Origin: an uncultured Lachnospiraceae bacterium
GTDB lineage: Bacteria > Bacillota > Clostridia > Lachnospirales > Lachnospiraceae
NCBI GenBank assembly: GCA_947176065.1
Contig: CAMWPB010000012.1
Coordinates: forward strand, 1-64,000
Length of the DNA: 64,000 bases
Direction: 5' to 3'
The notes below the pieces were generated by a model that searched no databases, was not told the origin of the DNA, and was given only the letters and a program-made list of their open reading frames with translations. Of this stretch, positions 40,701-49,535 are shown in pieces. Position numbers and translations under genes: made by a program. How positions within the stretch are numbered: the stretch's first letter is position 1; every line of letters begins with the position of its first letter.

Positions 40701-41318
40701 ATGAAAGTGCTTATGATCAACGGAAGTCCGCGTGTGGGCGGCAACACATCCATTGCCTTAAAGGAGATGGAGCAGATTTTTGCGGCGGAGGGCATTGAGA
40801 CGGATACGGTGCAGATTGGCAATAAGGATATCCGCGGCTGTATCGCCTGCGGCACCTGTGCGGAAAAAGGAAAATGCGTCTTTGACGACATAGTGAATGA
40901 GACGGCGCCGAAGTTTGAGGCCTGCGACGGGCTGGTGGCTGCGTCCCCGGTTTATTATGCGTCCGCCAACGGTACGCTGGTTTCCTTTCTGGACAGGCTG
41001 TTTTACAGTACGCCCTTTGACAAGAGCATGAAGGTGGGGGCAAGCGTTGTTGTGGCAAGGCGGGGCGGCCTGTCGGCTACATTTGACGAGCTGAATAAGT
41101 ATTTTACGATCTGCGGCATGCCGGTGGCATCCAGCCAGTACTGGAACAGCGTTCACGGGAGGATGCAGGGCGAGGCGGCGCAGGATGCGGAGGGGCTGCA
41201 GACCATGCGCACGCTTGCGAGGAATATGACGTTCCTGATGAAGAGCATTGCGCTCGGTAAGGAAACTTACGGCCTGCCGGAGAAGGAGCCTTTCCAGAGA
41301 ACCAATTTTGTCAGGTAG
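40701..41318 (+). CDS. Flavodoxin-family NAD(P)H-dependent oxidoreductase (iron-sulfur flavoprotein type)
   Basis: ATG 40701 follows GGAGGAAA; 205 residues. The FMN-binding start MKVLMINGSPRVGGNTSIALKEM and the Cys motif GCIACGTCAEKGKCVFDD are those of the NADPH-dependent FMN reductase/iron-sulfur flavoprotein group; SPVYYASANGTLVSFLDRL is the second FMN loop. Reduces flavin or quinone-type electrophiles. Its last 8 bases overlap the convergent Na/Pi gene. Confidence 0.88.
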   Translation: MKVLMINGSPRVGGNTSIALKEMEQIFAAEGIETDTVQIGNKDIRGCIACGTCAEKGKCVFDDIVNETAPKFEACDGLVAASPVYYASANGTLVSFLDRLFYSTPFDKSMKVGASVVVARRGGLSATFDELNKYFTICGMPVASSQYWNSVHGRMQGEAAQDAEGLQTMRTLARNMTFLMKSIALGKETYGLPEKEPFQRTNFVR

Positions 41319-43065
41319 TCTTCGGCAGTACATATTTTTCGGAGTAGAAGGCATACTGGTCTTTGTAGTAAGGGCTTTCCTCCTTCATAACGGAAAGGGA
41401 GTGGTGCAGATTCATGCTGTTTTCGGCAGTGTCCACGATACAGATGGCGATGTTGGAGCAGTGGTCTGCCGCCCTTTCCAGATTGGTGAGAAGATCCAGC
41501 CAGATAAAGCCCGTTTCTATGGAACAGGTGCCTTTTTTCAGTCGGACAACATGGGCGTTTCTCATCTCTTCCTTCAGGTCGTCGATAACCTGTTCCAAAG
41601 GTTCAATATTTCTCGATAAATCCAGATCATTCTGAACAAATGCGGTACAGGAGAGCGTCATGATTTCGGAGACGGCACTGCAAAGCACTTCCAGTTCTTT
41701 TATGGCTTCGGGGGTGAACTGCAGCTTTTTTTCCCTTAATTCTTCCGCGGATTTTAAAATATTGACGCTGTGGTCGGAAATCCGTTCCAGATCGCCGATT
41801 ACTTTTAACATCATGGAGACGATTCCGCTGTCGGCATCGCTCATCTGATAATTACTCAGCTTCACAAGGTAGGTTCCCAAAATATCTTCATAGTGATCGC
41901 ATTTTTCTTCCGACTCCTTCACTTTCTTTGCTGCCTGCTTATCGTAATGGGTAAGCAGCTTCATCCCGTTTTTCAGGGAGGAGGTGGAAATTTCCGCCAT
42001 TTCCCTTACCAGTGTATAGCATCTGTCCAGCGCTATATGAGGCGCGGCCAGAAGACGCTCGTCAAGCTCGGCAGTCCTTTCTTCCGTCTGGGTGTCGGGT
42101 ACGAGTCTCACCGCCAGCCTTTCCAGAAGGGAGGAGGTGGGGAGGAGCAGAAGCGTACATAAAATATTGAATGCGGAGTGGGTGAGTGCGATGCCGAACA
42201 AAGACGCAGGCTCATCCAAAAGCGGGGGCTTTAAAAACAGCGATACGGGGAGAAAGACAAGGAGCAGGATCAGCGTTCCCAGTATGTTAAAGGACAGATG
42301 GACAAATGCGGCACGTCTGGCGTTTTTCGTGGTGCCGAAGGAGGAGAGCATAGCCGTTGCACAGGTGCCGATGTTCTGTCCCATAATAATGGGCATGGCT
42401 GCGCCGTAGGAGACCTGTCCTGTGGAGGCGAGCGCCTGCAGGATACCGACGGAGGCGGAGCTTGACTGGATTACCGCTGTGAGCACGGCGCCCACGATAA
42501 TGCCGAGTACCGGGTTTTTAAACAGAATAAACATCTGCTGGAATGCGGGCACATCGGCAAGGCCGGACACGGCGCCGGACATGGTGTCCATGCCGAACAT
42601 CAGGGTGGCAAAACCAAGCAGGATCGTGCCGGAATCCTTTTTCTTGCTTGTTTTTCCGAACATGAAAAGAAGGATGCCGGCCATTGCCAGAATGGGCGTG
42701 AAAGAAGTGGGCTTGAGCATCCGTATAAAAAGGTTGTCGCTGGAAATGCCGCTTAAGCTCAAAAGCCATGCGGTGACGGTGGTGCCTACGTTTGCACCCA
42801 TAATTACATTGATTGCCTGTTTTAAAGTCATTACGCCAGAATTGACAAAGCCCACCACCATTACCGTGGCGGCGGAGGAACTCTGGATCACGGCGGTGAC
42901 CACCAGACCCGTCAGGAAGCCTGCGGTTTTATTCTGGGTCAGTCTGGCAAGGAGCAGCTTCAGGCTCCCCTCCGCACGCCGTTCCAGCGCCTCGCTCATC
43001 ACGCTCATGCCGAACAGAAACAGGCTTAAGCCTCCTGCCAGTGTCAAAACGTCAAAGATATCCAT
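41311..43065 (-). CDS. Na/Pi cotransporter family protein with PhoU-like domain
   Basis: Start ATG 43065 behind AGGAGGG; the longer frame to 43143 overlaps the response regulator. 584 residues. Two inverted Na_Pi_cotrans repeats contain QSSSAATVMVVGFVNSG and QSSSASVGILQALASTGQ, the double QSSS signature of NptA/SLC34 transporters. From about 340 it has a PhoU-like helical domain (CYTLVREMAEISTSSLKNGMKL ... ). It takes up or exports phosphate with Na+, in the membrane. Transcribed behind the KdpDE-like pair. Confidence 0.9.
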   Translation of the reverse strand: MDIFDVLTLAGGLSLFLFGMSVMSEALERRAEGSLKLLLARLTQNKTAGFLTGLVVTAVIQSSSAATVMVVGFVNSGVMTLKQAINVIMGANVGTTVTAWLLSLSGISSDNLFIRMLKPTSFTPILAMAGILLFMFGKTSKKKDSGTILLGFATLMFGMDTMSGAVSGLADVPAFQQMFILFKNPVLGIIVGAVLTAVIQSSSASVGILQALASTGQVSYGAAMPIIMGQNIGTCATAMLSSFGTTKNARRAAFVHLSFNILGTLILLLVFLPVSLFLKPPLLDEPASLFGIALTHSAFNILCTLLLLPTSSLLERLAVRLVPDTQTEERTAELDERLLAAPHIALDRCYTLVREMAEISTSSLKNGMKLLTHYDKQAAKKVKESEEKCDHYEDILGTYLVKLSNYQMSDADSGIVSMMLKVIGDLERISDHSVNILKSAEELREKKLQFTPEAIKELEVLCSAVSEIMTLSCTAFVQNDLDLSRNIEPLEQVIDDLKEEMRNAHVVRLKKGTCSIETGFIWLDLLTNLERAADHCSNIAICIVDTAENSMNLHHSLSVMKEESPYYKDQYAFYSEKYVLPKTT

Positions 43066-43081
43066 AATTGCTGTGTCCCTC

Positions 43082-43774
43082 CTACATGCGGTATCCGATT
43101 CCCAATTCATTTTCGATATAGTTTTTCTTTCCCGGTTTTGCACCCAGCTTTTTCCGAATGTTCGCCATGTTTACCTGAAGCTTTTTGACGCTTCCGGAAT
43201 CGCTGTAGCCCCAGATTTCTTTGATGATGGCGCTGTAGGTGACCACCTTTCCCGAGCATCGGGATAAGTAGGAAAGAATGTCGTATTCGGTATGTGTCAG
43301 TTTGATTTCCGACTGGTCAATAAACACCCTTCTGGACCCGTAATCGATGACAAGGCCGTTCAAAGTAAAAGTGCCGTCAGGGGAATCTCCTGCGCCGGAA
43401 TGCAGGACGGATGTCCTCAGCGCGGAACGCACGCGCGCCATCAGTTCGGCAGAGCTGAATGGTTTGGTGACATAGTCGTTGGCGCCAAGATCCAGAGCCT
43501 CCACTTTGTCTGTTTCATCTGTCCGCGCGGATAATACGATGACAGGTACGGAAGAGTCTTTTCTTACTTCCCGGAGAAGGTCGGTGCCGTCACCGTCGGG
43601 AAGACCGAGATCCAGGATGATCAGATCCGGGCGGTGCGAAAAATACAGCATTTTTCCGTTAGAGAAATTTCTTGCCGGGACCGCCTGATAGCCGTCCGCT
43701 TCAAGCAGTGTGCTGATCAGACAGCTTATATTACTGTCATCTTCCACAACGAGAATTTTATATTTATTGCCCAT
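43082..43774 (-). CDS. OmpR-family response regulator (KdpE-like)
   Basis: Start ATG 43774 (MGNKYKILVVEDD) behind GGAGGAGGAA; 230 residues. Receiver about 5-120 with acidic pair ED and phosphorylatable Asp55 in LIILDLGLPDGDG, then the Thr/Ser and K (YVTKPF). C-terminal winged helix: LTHTEYDILSYLSRCSGKVVTYSAIIKEIWG and QVNMANIRKKLG, IENELGIGYRM. It is the partner of the histidine kinase upstream (11-base overlap). KdpE-like by sequence, but no Kdp potassium pump is present; the Na/Pi gene 16 bases downstream is the likely target. Confidence 0.9.
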   Translation of the reverse strand: MGNKYKILVVEDDSNISCLISTLLEADGYQAVPARNFSNGKMLYFSHRPDLIILDLGLPDGDGTDLLREVRKDSSVPVIVLSARTDETDKVEALDLGANDYVTKPFSSAELMARVRSALRTSVLHSGAGDSPDGTFTLNGLVIDYGSRRVFIDQSEIKLTHTEYDILSYLSRCSGKVVTYSAIIKEIWGYSDSGSVKKLQVNMANIRKKLGAKPGKKNYIENELGIGYRM

Positions 43775-44828
43775 GGGATTCCTCCTCCGTATCCAGAACA
43801 AAGCGAAAAAGGGCGCCGCCGCTTTTTCGGTTTTCTGCCGTGATGGTTCCGCCGTGGGCCCGTATAATAGCGGCGCATACGGAGAGACCGATGCCGGCAT
43901 TGCTTCTCTTGCTGTCAGGCGGCAGATTTTCCGTCCGGTAATAACCGGTAAAAAGGTTTTTCAGTCGTTCCTTTTCGATGCCGCAGCCGTTGTCGCTTAT
44001 TTCAAACACGGCTTTTCCGGGAAGTACGGACACTTTTAAACAGAGTATGGTCATTCCTTTGGCGTGGCAAACGGCATTTTCCAGAATATTTATCACAACC
44101 TGTTCGATCAGAAGGGGATCCATCTGTATCGTAATGAATTCGTCCGGCAGTTCAACGGCCACTTCCTGAAGAGGGTACCGCTTATGAAATTTGATAAGCG
44201 CCGCGTCAAGAAATTCGTCCAGTACAGTTGAGGATTTGATGATTTGGACGTTTGCGCCGTCCAGCCTTGTAATCGAGAGCAGATTTTCTACCATGCGGGT
44301 GAGCCATGCGGCGTCTTCACGTATGCTCAGCAGCATTTTCTGTTTTTGCCCTTCGGATAATCCGCCGCTGCTTTCCAACAGGGCGGAGCTTGCGCCGTAG
44401 ATGGTGGTGAGGGGTGTGCGCAGATCATGGGATACGGCCCGGAGCAGGTCTGCCCGCAGCTTTTCCTTTTCGCTCTGTGATCTGACCGCTTCCTGTTTCT
44501 TTATTTTCGTAGTCAGCGTACAGGTGATACAGGCGATGACAATCATAATCACGGAGGTAACCAGATTGTCGGTTATGGTGAAATTTAAGCGGAAGTAGGG
44601 AAGCTCGAAAACAAACTCAAAGATAAAAACACTGGCCAGAGCGGATACAATGCCGTAGATATAGCCGCTTGTGGACAGGGCAGTCAGAAAGGTTCCCAGA
44701 ATAAAGATGGCGGGAATCAGCGTGTAGGCGCCGGAGGCGTGTTGAAGCGCAAGGCACAGGAAAAAGCATGCAGTCAGAAAGAAAAAGGTAATGGCAGTAT
44801 CGGTAAGGATTTTCGGGATCTTTTTCAT
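43764..44828 (-). CDS. Sensor histidine kinase (KdpD C-terminal-like, short form)
   Basis: 354 residues. About 4 N-terminal transmembrane helices with a DUF4118 (KdpD-type) region, then HisKA with SHDLRTPLTTIYG (His134 phosphorylated) and HATPase with VINILENAVCHAKGM (N box), EISDNGCGIEKERL (G1) and SNAGIGLSVCAAIIRAHGG (G2). It lacks the KdpD N-terminal sensor and USP domains, so it senses with its membrane part. Phosphorylates the KdpE-like regulator that follows with an 11-base overlap. Confidence 0.9.
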   Translation of the reverse strand: MKKIPKILTDTAITFFFLTACFFLCLALQHASGAYTLIPAIFILGTFLTALSTSGYIYGIVSALASVFIFEFVFELPYFRLNFTITDNLVTSVIMIVIACITCTLTTKIKKQEAVRSQSEKEKLRADLLRAVSHDLRTPLTTIYGASSALLESSGGLSEGQKQKMLLSIREDAAWLTRMVENLLSITRLDGANVQIIKSSTVLDEFLDAALIKFHKRYPLQEVAVELPDEFITIQMDPLLIEQVVINILENAVCHAKGMTILCLKVSVLPGKAVFEISDNGCGIEKERLKNLFTGYYRTENLPPDSKRSNAGIGLSVCAAIIRAHGGTITAENRKSGGALFRFVLDTEEESHGQ

Positions 44829-44961
44829 GGGAAACGCCTCCTTGGTTAAAAGGGAAACGCAGTATGGCAGGCGGGAAACACTGGCCCGCCGGCTGCTGTC
44901 CTTACTGAACAGTATACATGGGATTCGGTTAAGATTTGGATAAGAAAGGAAAGCGCAGCAC

Positions 44962-45342
44962 TCAGGAGGGACGGACGGCCCTTTTTATGGCTTCAAAGCT
45001 CTCCTCACTCAGATCGTGTTCCACCCGGCAGGCATCCTCCAGCGCGGTCTGGCGGCTTACGCCGATGCTGATGAGCCAGTCGGAGAGAATGGTGTGTCTC
45101 TCAAGGACATTTTCAGCGCGTTTCTGCCCGCTTTCGGTAAGTGTGATATATCCGTTTTCGGACATGGTGATATACCCCTTTTCGCGCAGATGTTTCATGG
45201 CTACGCTGACGCTGGGTTTTGTAAAATTCATTTCGTTTGCGATATCTATGGAGCGGACCTGCCCAAGCCGCTTTTGCAGCATAAGGATGGTCTCCAGATA
45301 GTCTTCCTGTGATTCGTCCGCGCGGTGTTTGATATAACTCAT
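44962..45342 (-). CDS. DtxR/MntR-family metal-dependent regulator
   Basis: Start ATG 45342 behind GGAGG; 126 residues. N-terminal winged helix RADESQEDYLETILMLQKRLGQVRSIDIANEMNFTKPSVSVAMKHLREKGYI, then the metal-binding dimerisation domain (DACRVEHDLSEESFEAI). It matches the short MntR/IdeR type without the SH3 domain. Represses Mn or Fe uptake in metal-rich cells. It lies on the same strand 133 bases above the kinase gene. Confidence 0.9.
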   Translation of the reverse strand: MSYIKHRADESQEDYLETILMLQKRLGQVRSIDIANEMNFTKPSVSVAMKHLREKGYITMSENGYITLTESGQKRAENVLERHTILSDWLISIGVSRQTALEDACRVEHDLSEESFEAIKRAVRPS

Positions 45343-45469
45343 GGCATGTTCCTCCAATTTTTCTCATCATATCATTTTTGGAAGGGAAAGACAATGAAAT
45401 TAAGAAACCTGTATTATTTTCTGACTGTGCTTTTGAGGGACTGTGACGGCCGGGCAGTGTACCTTGGAA

Positions 45470-46339
45470 TCAGGAAGACGGCCGGGAGGGTGCACAAGGC
45501 CGTTTCATCCCGGCGCGGTATCGCCCGGGGGAAATCCCGGTAAGCCGTTTGAACACGGTAATAAAATAATTATAGTCAGAGAAACCGCAGGCGGAGGCAG
45601 TCTCGCTGATCTTCCATTCAGGATGCTCGGTGAGAAGCGCTTTCGCCTTTTCTATGCGCAGATGCCGGATATGTTCGGCGATGCCGCAGCCGTAATTCTG
45701 ATCGGAAATTTCATAGAGATATGTTTTCCCGATACGGAAGCGGCGGCACAGGTCAGGGACGCTGATATCTTCAGTAAAGTGGGCGCTGATATATTCGTCG
45801 ATCCGGACAGGCAGTTCTTTTCGCCGTACGATCGCCATGCGCTCCAGACACAGATAGGAAGCCACAGCCTGCATGATATGGGAGACGGAGGCAATATAAT
45901 CTTCGGAGATGAGCGGACTGGAAAAGCAGGCGGCTTTCAGGGCGTCCGGGTCGATGCGGTAGGAGGCGCATTTTTCCCGGATGATCCGGTACCCCTCCTC
46001 ATGACTGGGGTAGGAAAATACGTGGCCGAAAAGAAGATAACCGATTACGATATTGCCAAGCGTAAGGGGCGCGATGCTTTCGGTCAGTCCGGCATGGCAG
46101 CGGTAAGTGTAGGCCAAACGGCTGCTTGCGGCCATCTCGCAGGCCTTTGCGTCACAGCGGGCGCATGCTGCCGCGGCATCCGGGTCAGTCCGTATGATCT
46201 GGCAGCAGGACGCGATATGCTCCGGGTAGGCGGTCAGTTCATGGAAGGAATCGTCGAAGACGGTGATCCGCAGTCTGGTAATCCTGTAAAAATCCTGCAG
46301 CAGGGAATTCAGTTTGGAAAGATTAAAGGTGGAAATCAT
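45470..46339 (-). CDS. PocR-domain AraC-family regulator
   Basis: Start ATG 46339 behind ATGGAGG; 289 residues. The N-terminal PocR sensory domain (PF10114) is recognisable: LLQDFYRITRLRITVFDDSFHELTAYPE, then CARCDAKACEMA and YRCHAGLTESIAPL with conserved Cys, about 1-160. C-terminal AraC HTH (about 185-280): VPDLCRRFRIGKTYLYEISDQNYG and ISETASACGFSDYNYFITVFKRLTGISPGRYR. It faces away from the sugar operon at 46536, so it probably activates it in response to a substrate or intermediate. Confidence 0.9.
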   Translation of the reverse strand: MISTFNLSKLNSLLQDFYRITRLRITVFDDSFHELTAYPEHIASCCQIIRTDPDAAAACARCDAKACEMAASSRLAYTYRCHAGLTESIAPLTLGNIVIGYLLFGHVFSYPSHEEGYRIIREKCASYRIDPDALKAACFSSPLISEDYIASVSHIMQAVASYLCLERMAIVRRKELPVRIDEYISAHFTEDISVPDLCRRFRIGKTYLYEISDQNYGCGIAEHIRHLRIEKAKALLTEHPEWKISETASACGFSDYNYFITVFKRLTGISPGRYRAGMKRPCAPSRPSS

Positions 46340-46387
46340 GAAAGCCTCCATAATGTCTGTTTGCGGTTCTTCTTGGTCTCTGTCCTG

Positions 46388-46415
46388 ATTATAACAGTTG
46401 TGCGGACAAATTCAA
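46388..46415 (-). promoter_or_regulatory. Promoter of PocR-AraC regulator
   Basis: Minus strand TTGAAT (46415-46410), 16 bases, TATAAT (46393-46388). The remaining part of the divergent region (46416-46535) leads into the isomerase gene; it contains no clear core promoter, which fits need for an activator. Confidence 0.5.
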
Positions 46416-46535
46416 AGAAAATCGGACGGAAGTCTATATATTTTCTGACAGCCGGGAGTTAGAATTAGAGCATAACAGGAGAAGGGAAGGCGGTGGGCAT
46501 AGTGAAGCGCCGCCGCGGAAAGGAGAACGGACAAA

Positions 46536-47939
46536 ATGAAAAAAATGACATTTGCATTATGCTTCTGCAACCGCGGATTCATGCCGGGGGAGCTGATTTT
46601 TGGGGCCAGAGAGGATATGATTCAGGCGGTGACGGGAGCGGGCTATGATTATATTGCCATGGACGCGGAGCTGACACGATTCGGCGGCGTGGAGACGAGG
46701 GACGAGGGACTGCTCTATGCGAAGTGGCTGAAAGAGCATGAAGGACAGTACGACGGCGTGATTTTTTCCATGCCGATCTTTGCGGACGAAAACGGAGCGG
46801 TCACAGCCCTGCAGGATGCGGGAGTTCCTATTTTGATGCAGGCTTATCCCGATGAGATCGGCAAGATGGATTTTGCCCACAGGAGGGATGCTTTTTGTGG
46901 TAAATTTTCCGTGACAGATGTTTTTACACAGTATCAGGTGCCTTTTACTGTGCTGAAGCCCCATGTGGTGCATCCGCTCAGTGAAAGGTTTACCGAAAAT
47001 CTCAGGGATTTTGCGGCTGTCTGTCGGGTGGTGAACGGCATGAAACGGTGTAATATCGGCTGTATCGGTGCCAGAACCACAGCTTTTAAGACGGTTCGCT
47101 TTGATGAGATTGCCATGCAGAAGTACGGGATTAACGTGGAGTCCTTCGATCTGTCAGAACTTGTTTTTAAGGTGGGGAAGCTGAGCGACGGGGATGAGAA
47201 GGTTGTGGAAAAAAGGGCGGCGTTGGAGGCTTACACCGATTTTTCCGGCGTGTCCGGGGAGAAGAAGAATACCCTTGCCAAAATTTCCGTTGTAATTGAC
47301 GAGTATATTGAGACATACCATCTGGACGCGCTTGCGCTGCGCTGCTGGAATGAGATGGAAGAGATTTTACGTGTCTGTCCCTGTGTACTGCTCTCTGAGC
47401 TGAATGACCGCGGCATTACCGCATCCTGTGAGATTGATCTGTGCTCCGCCGTTACCATGCGGGCCATGGCGTTAGCCAGTGAGACGCCGACTACGGTTCT
47501 GGATTGGAACAATAATTACGGTGATGACGAGAACAAGGTGATTCTGTTCCACTGCGGGCCGGTGCCAAATTCCCTGATGACTGACCGCGGCAGGGTAACC
47601 AGCCACAAAATGTTTGATAAAACCGATGCGGGAAGCGGCTGCGGCACCTGCGAGGGACGCATGAGAGCCGGAAATATTACCCTGTCCAACTGTCAGACAA
47701 AGGATGGAAAGCTGATTGTGTACGCTTCCGAGGCAAGGTTTACAGAGGATGAGATCGAGGAGGCATTTTTTGGCTGCGCGGCAGTCTGTGAGATCCCGGA
47801 TATGCAGAATAAGCTGATCCGTTTGGCGAGGGGCGGTTTCAAACATCACACGTCAGTGGGCATGGGACATATGAAAGAGGTTTTAAAGGAGGCGTTTGTC
47901 ACTTATCTGGGATATGAATGGGTGGAGATTGACGGTTAG
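46536..47939 (+). CDS. L-fucose/arabinose isomerase-like protein
   Basis: 467 residues of the FucI/AraA-type fold (COG2407): N-terminal open sheet (YDGVIFSMPIFADENGAV, PILMQAYPDEIG), then EIDLCSAVTMRAMALASETPTTVLDWNNNYGD where the metal-binding Glu/Asp lie, and a C-terminal barrel region with FHCGPVPNSLM and GCGTCEGRMRAGNITLS. It should convert an aldose to a ketose (fucose, arabinose or a relative, perhaps sulfoquinovose); substrate not decidable. AGGAGAAC precedes the ATG. Heads an operon with an FGGY kinase and a DUF4432 enzyme. Confidence 0.85.
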   Translation: MKKMTFALCFCNRGFMPGELIFGAREDMIQAVTGAGYDYIAMDAELTRFGGVETRDEGLLYAKWLKEHEGQYDGVIFSMPIFADENGAVTALQDAGVPILMQAYPDEIGKMDFAHRRDAFCGKFSVTDVFTQYQVPFTVLKPHVVHPLSERFTENLRDFAAVCRVVNGMKRCNIGCIGARTTAFKTVRFDEIAMQKYGINVESFDLSELVFKVGKLSDGDEKVVEKRAALEAYTDFSGVSGEKKNTLAKISVVIDEYIETYHLDALALRCWNEMEEILRVCPCVLLSELNDRGITASCEIDLCSAVTMRAMALASETPTTVLDWNNNYGDDENKVILFHCGPVPNSLMTDRGRVTSHKMFDKTDAGSGCGTCEGRMRAGNITLSNCQTKDGKLIVYASEARFTEDEIEEAFFGCAAVCEIPDMQNKLIRLARGGFKHHTSVGMGHMKEVLKEAFVTYLGYEWVEIDG

Positions 47940-47978
47940 TGTGCGGGACGATGTACAGGGAAAGAGGTGTGACGGCTT

Positions 47979-49490
47979 ATGAAAATAGCGGGATTGGATA
48001 TTGGAACCACCGGCTGTAAACTGACGGTATTTTCCGGGGAGGGAAAAGAGATCGACCGGGCGTACAGGGATTATCCTGTTACCAGAGGCGGGAACGGGCA
48101 CGAGGTAGATGCAGCCAGTATTATGGAAGGCGTGCTTTCGGTGCTGGGGGCGATGGCCGGGAAATACCCGGATATCTGTGGAATCGGCGTCACCAGCTTC
48201 GGGGAAACCTTTGTGTTTACGGACGGTGAGGGGAAGCCGCTTCACAGGGCCATGCTTTACACCGATCCCAGAGGGAAGGAAGAGTGCCTGGAACTGACAC
48301 AGAAGATGGAAGGGCGCAGGATTGCCGCCATCACAGGACTCCGGCCGCATGAGATGTACAGTCTTCCCAAGATGATGTGGGTAAAGAAAAACCGGCCGGA
48401 GATTTATGAACAGGCGAAGCATGCTTTTCTGATGGAAGACTATGTGGTGTTTCATTTGACGGGGAAGGCACAGATTGACTATTCCCTGGCTGCCAGAACC
48501 ATGGCATTTGACATCGCGTCCCTCTCTTGGAGCAGGGAACTTTTTGAAATGGCGGGGATTGATGTGGGACTGATGTCTGAAACAGTACCCATCGGCACTC
48601 CGGCGGGACCGGTTCTTCCCGACATCGCGTGGCGGACGGGACTTTCGGAAAAGACGCGGATTGTGAGTATCAGCCACGATCAGGTGGCTGCCGCAGTGGG
48701 CGCGGGTGTGTTTGATGCGGAGACGGCGGTGGAGGGCGCCGGGACAGTGGAATGCATCACTCCGATATACGAAGGCCTGCCGCCTTCCGATGTAATGTAC
48801 GACGGGTATTTTTCCGTTGTACCCTATGTAATCCCGGGCAGATATGTGTGTTATGCTTTTTCTTATACGGGGGGCGCGCTGATTCAGTGGTGCGTGGATA
48901 CGCTGGCAAAAAAGGAGAAGGCGCTGGCGGAAGCGGCCGGGATTTCCCCGCATGAGTATCTGGAACAGGCGTATGTGCGGGAGCACGGGGAGAGCGGCGC
49001 AGCAGAGCCCACGGGGTTTCTGGTGCTGCCCCATTTTGCCGGTGCGGCAACGCCCTATATGGACACCGGGTCGAAAGGCGCAGTGATCGGATTGACGGCG
49101 GCCCACACGGTCAGCGATATCTACCGGGCGTGTATGGAGGGAGTTGCCTATGAGATGCTGTTGAATCTGGAGTGGCTGAAAGGTTCCGGCATTCATTTCC
49201 GGATGCTGCATGCCACTGGGGGAGGCGCGCTCTCTGCGGTTTGGACGCAGATGAAGGCGGATATTCTGAATATACCATTTACAACACTGAAGACCGCCAA
49301 TGCGGGGACGGTGGGGAGCGCCATGCTGACGGGGATTGCGGCAGGCTGTTTTACAGATCTGGATGACGCCGCGGCGCATATGGTGGAGAAAACGGATGTT
49401 TATCTGCCGGATGCCGCAAGGCATGAGAAATATATGGAGGTTTTCAGCCGTTATCGGAAGATGTACGATTTGGTTCGAGGATTGGTGTAA
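47979..49490 (+). CDS. FGGY-family carbohydrate kinase (xylulokinase-like)
   Basis: 503 residues. Opens AGLDIGTTGCKLTVFSGEGKEIDRAYRDYP (phosphate 1 and ATP loop), has GIGVTSFGETFVFTDGEGKPLHRAMLYTDPRG, the SISHDQVAAAVGAG region, and the C-terminal actin-like motif YEMLLNLEWLKGSGIHFRMLHATGGGALSAVWTQMKADILNIPFTTLK. It phosphorylates a ketose (xylulose, ribulose or fuculose class), feeding an aldolase. GAGGTGTGACGGCTT precedes the start, 39 bases after the isomerase gene. Confidence 0.92.
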   Translation: MKIAGLDIGTTGCKLTVFSGEGKEIDRAYRDYPVTRGGNGHEVDAASIMEGVLSVLGAMAGKYPDICGIGVTSFGETFVFTDGEGKPLHRAMLYTDPRGKEECLELTQKMEGRRIAAITGLRPHEMYSLPKMMWVKKNRPEIYEQAKHAFLMEDYVVFHLTGKAQIDYSLAARTMAFDIASLSWSRELFEMAGIDVGLMSETVPIGTPAGPVLPDIAWRTGLSEKTRIVSISHDQVAAAVGAGVFDAETAVEGAGTVECITPIYEGLPPSDVMYDGYFSVVPYVIPGRYVCYAFSYTGGALIQWCVDTLAKKEKALAEAAGISPHEYLEQAYVREHGESGAAEPTGFLVLPHFAGAATPYMDTGSKGAVIGLTAAHTVSDIYRACMEGVAYEMLLNLEWLKGSGIHFRMLHATGGGALSAVWTQMKADILNIPFTTLKTANAGTVGSAMLTGIAAGCFTDLDDAAAHMVEKTDVYLPDAARHEKYMEVFSRYRKMYDLVRGLV

Positions 49491-49535
49491 ATGAACTGGA
49501 AAGAGGGGCATAATGTCTCGGAATGGAGGGAATGT

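Noticed and set aside
45443..46462. A 339-codon open frame on the plus strand
   Set aside because: Shadow of the PocR-AraC regulator; the regulator has recognised domains at both ends.
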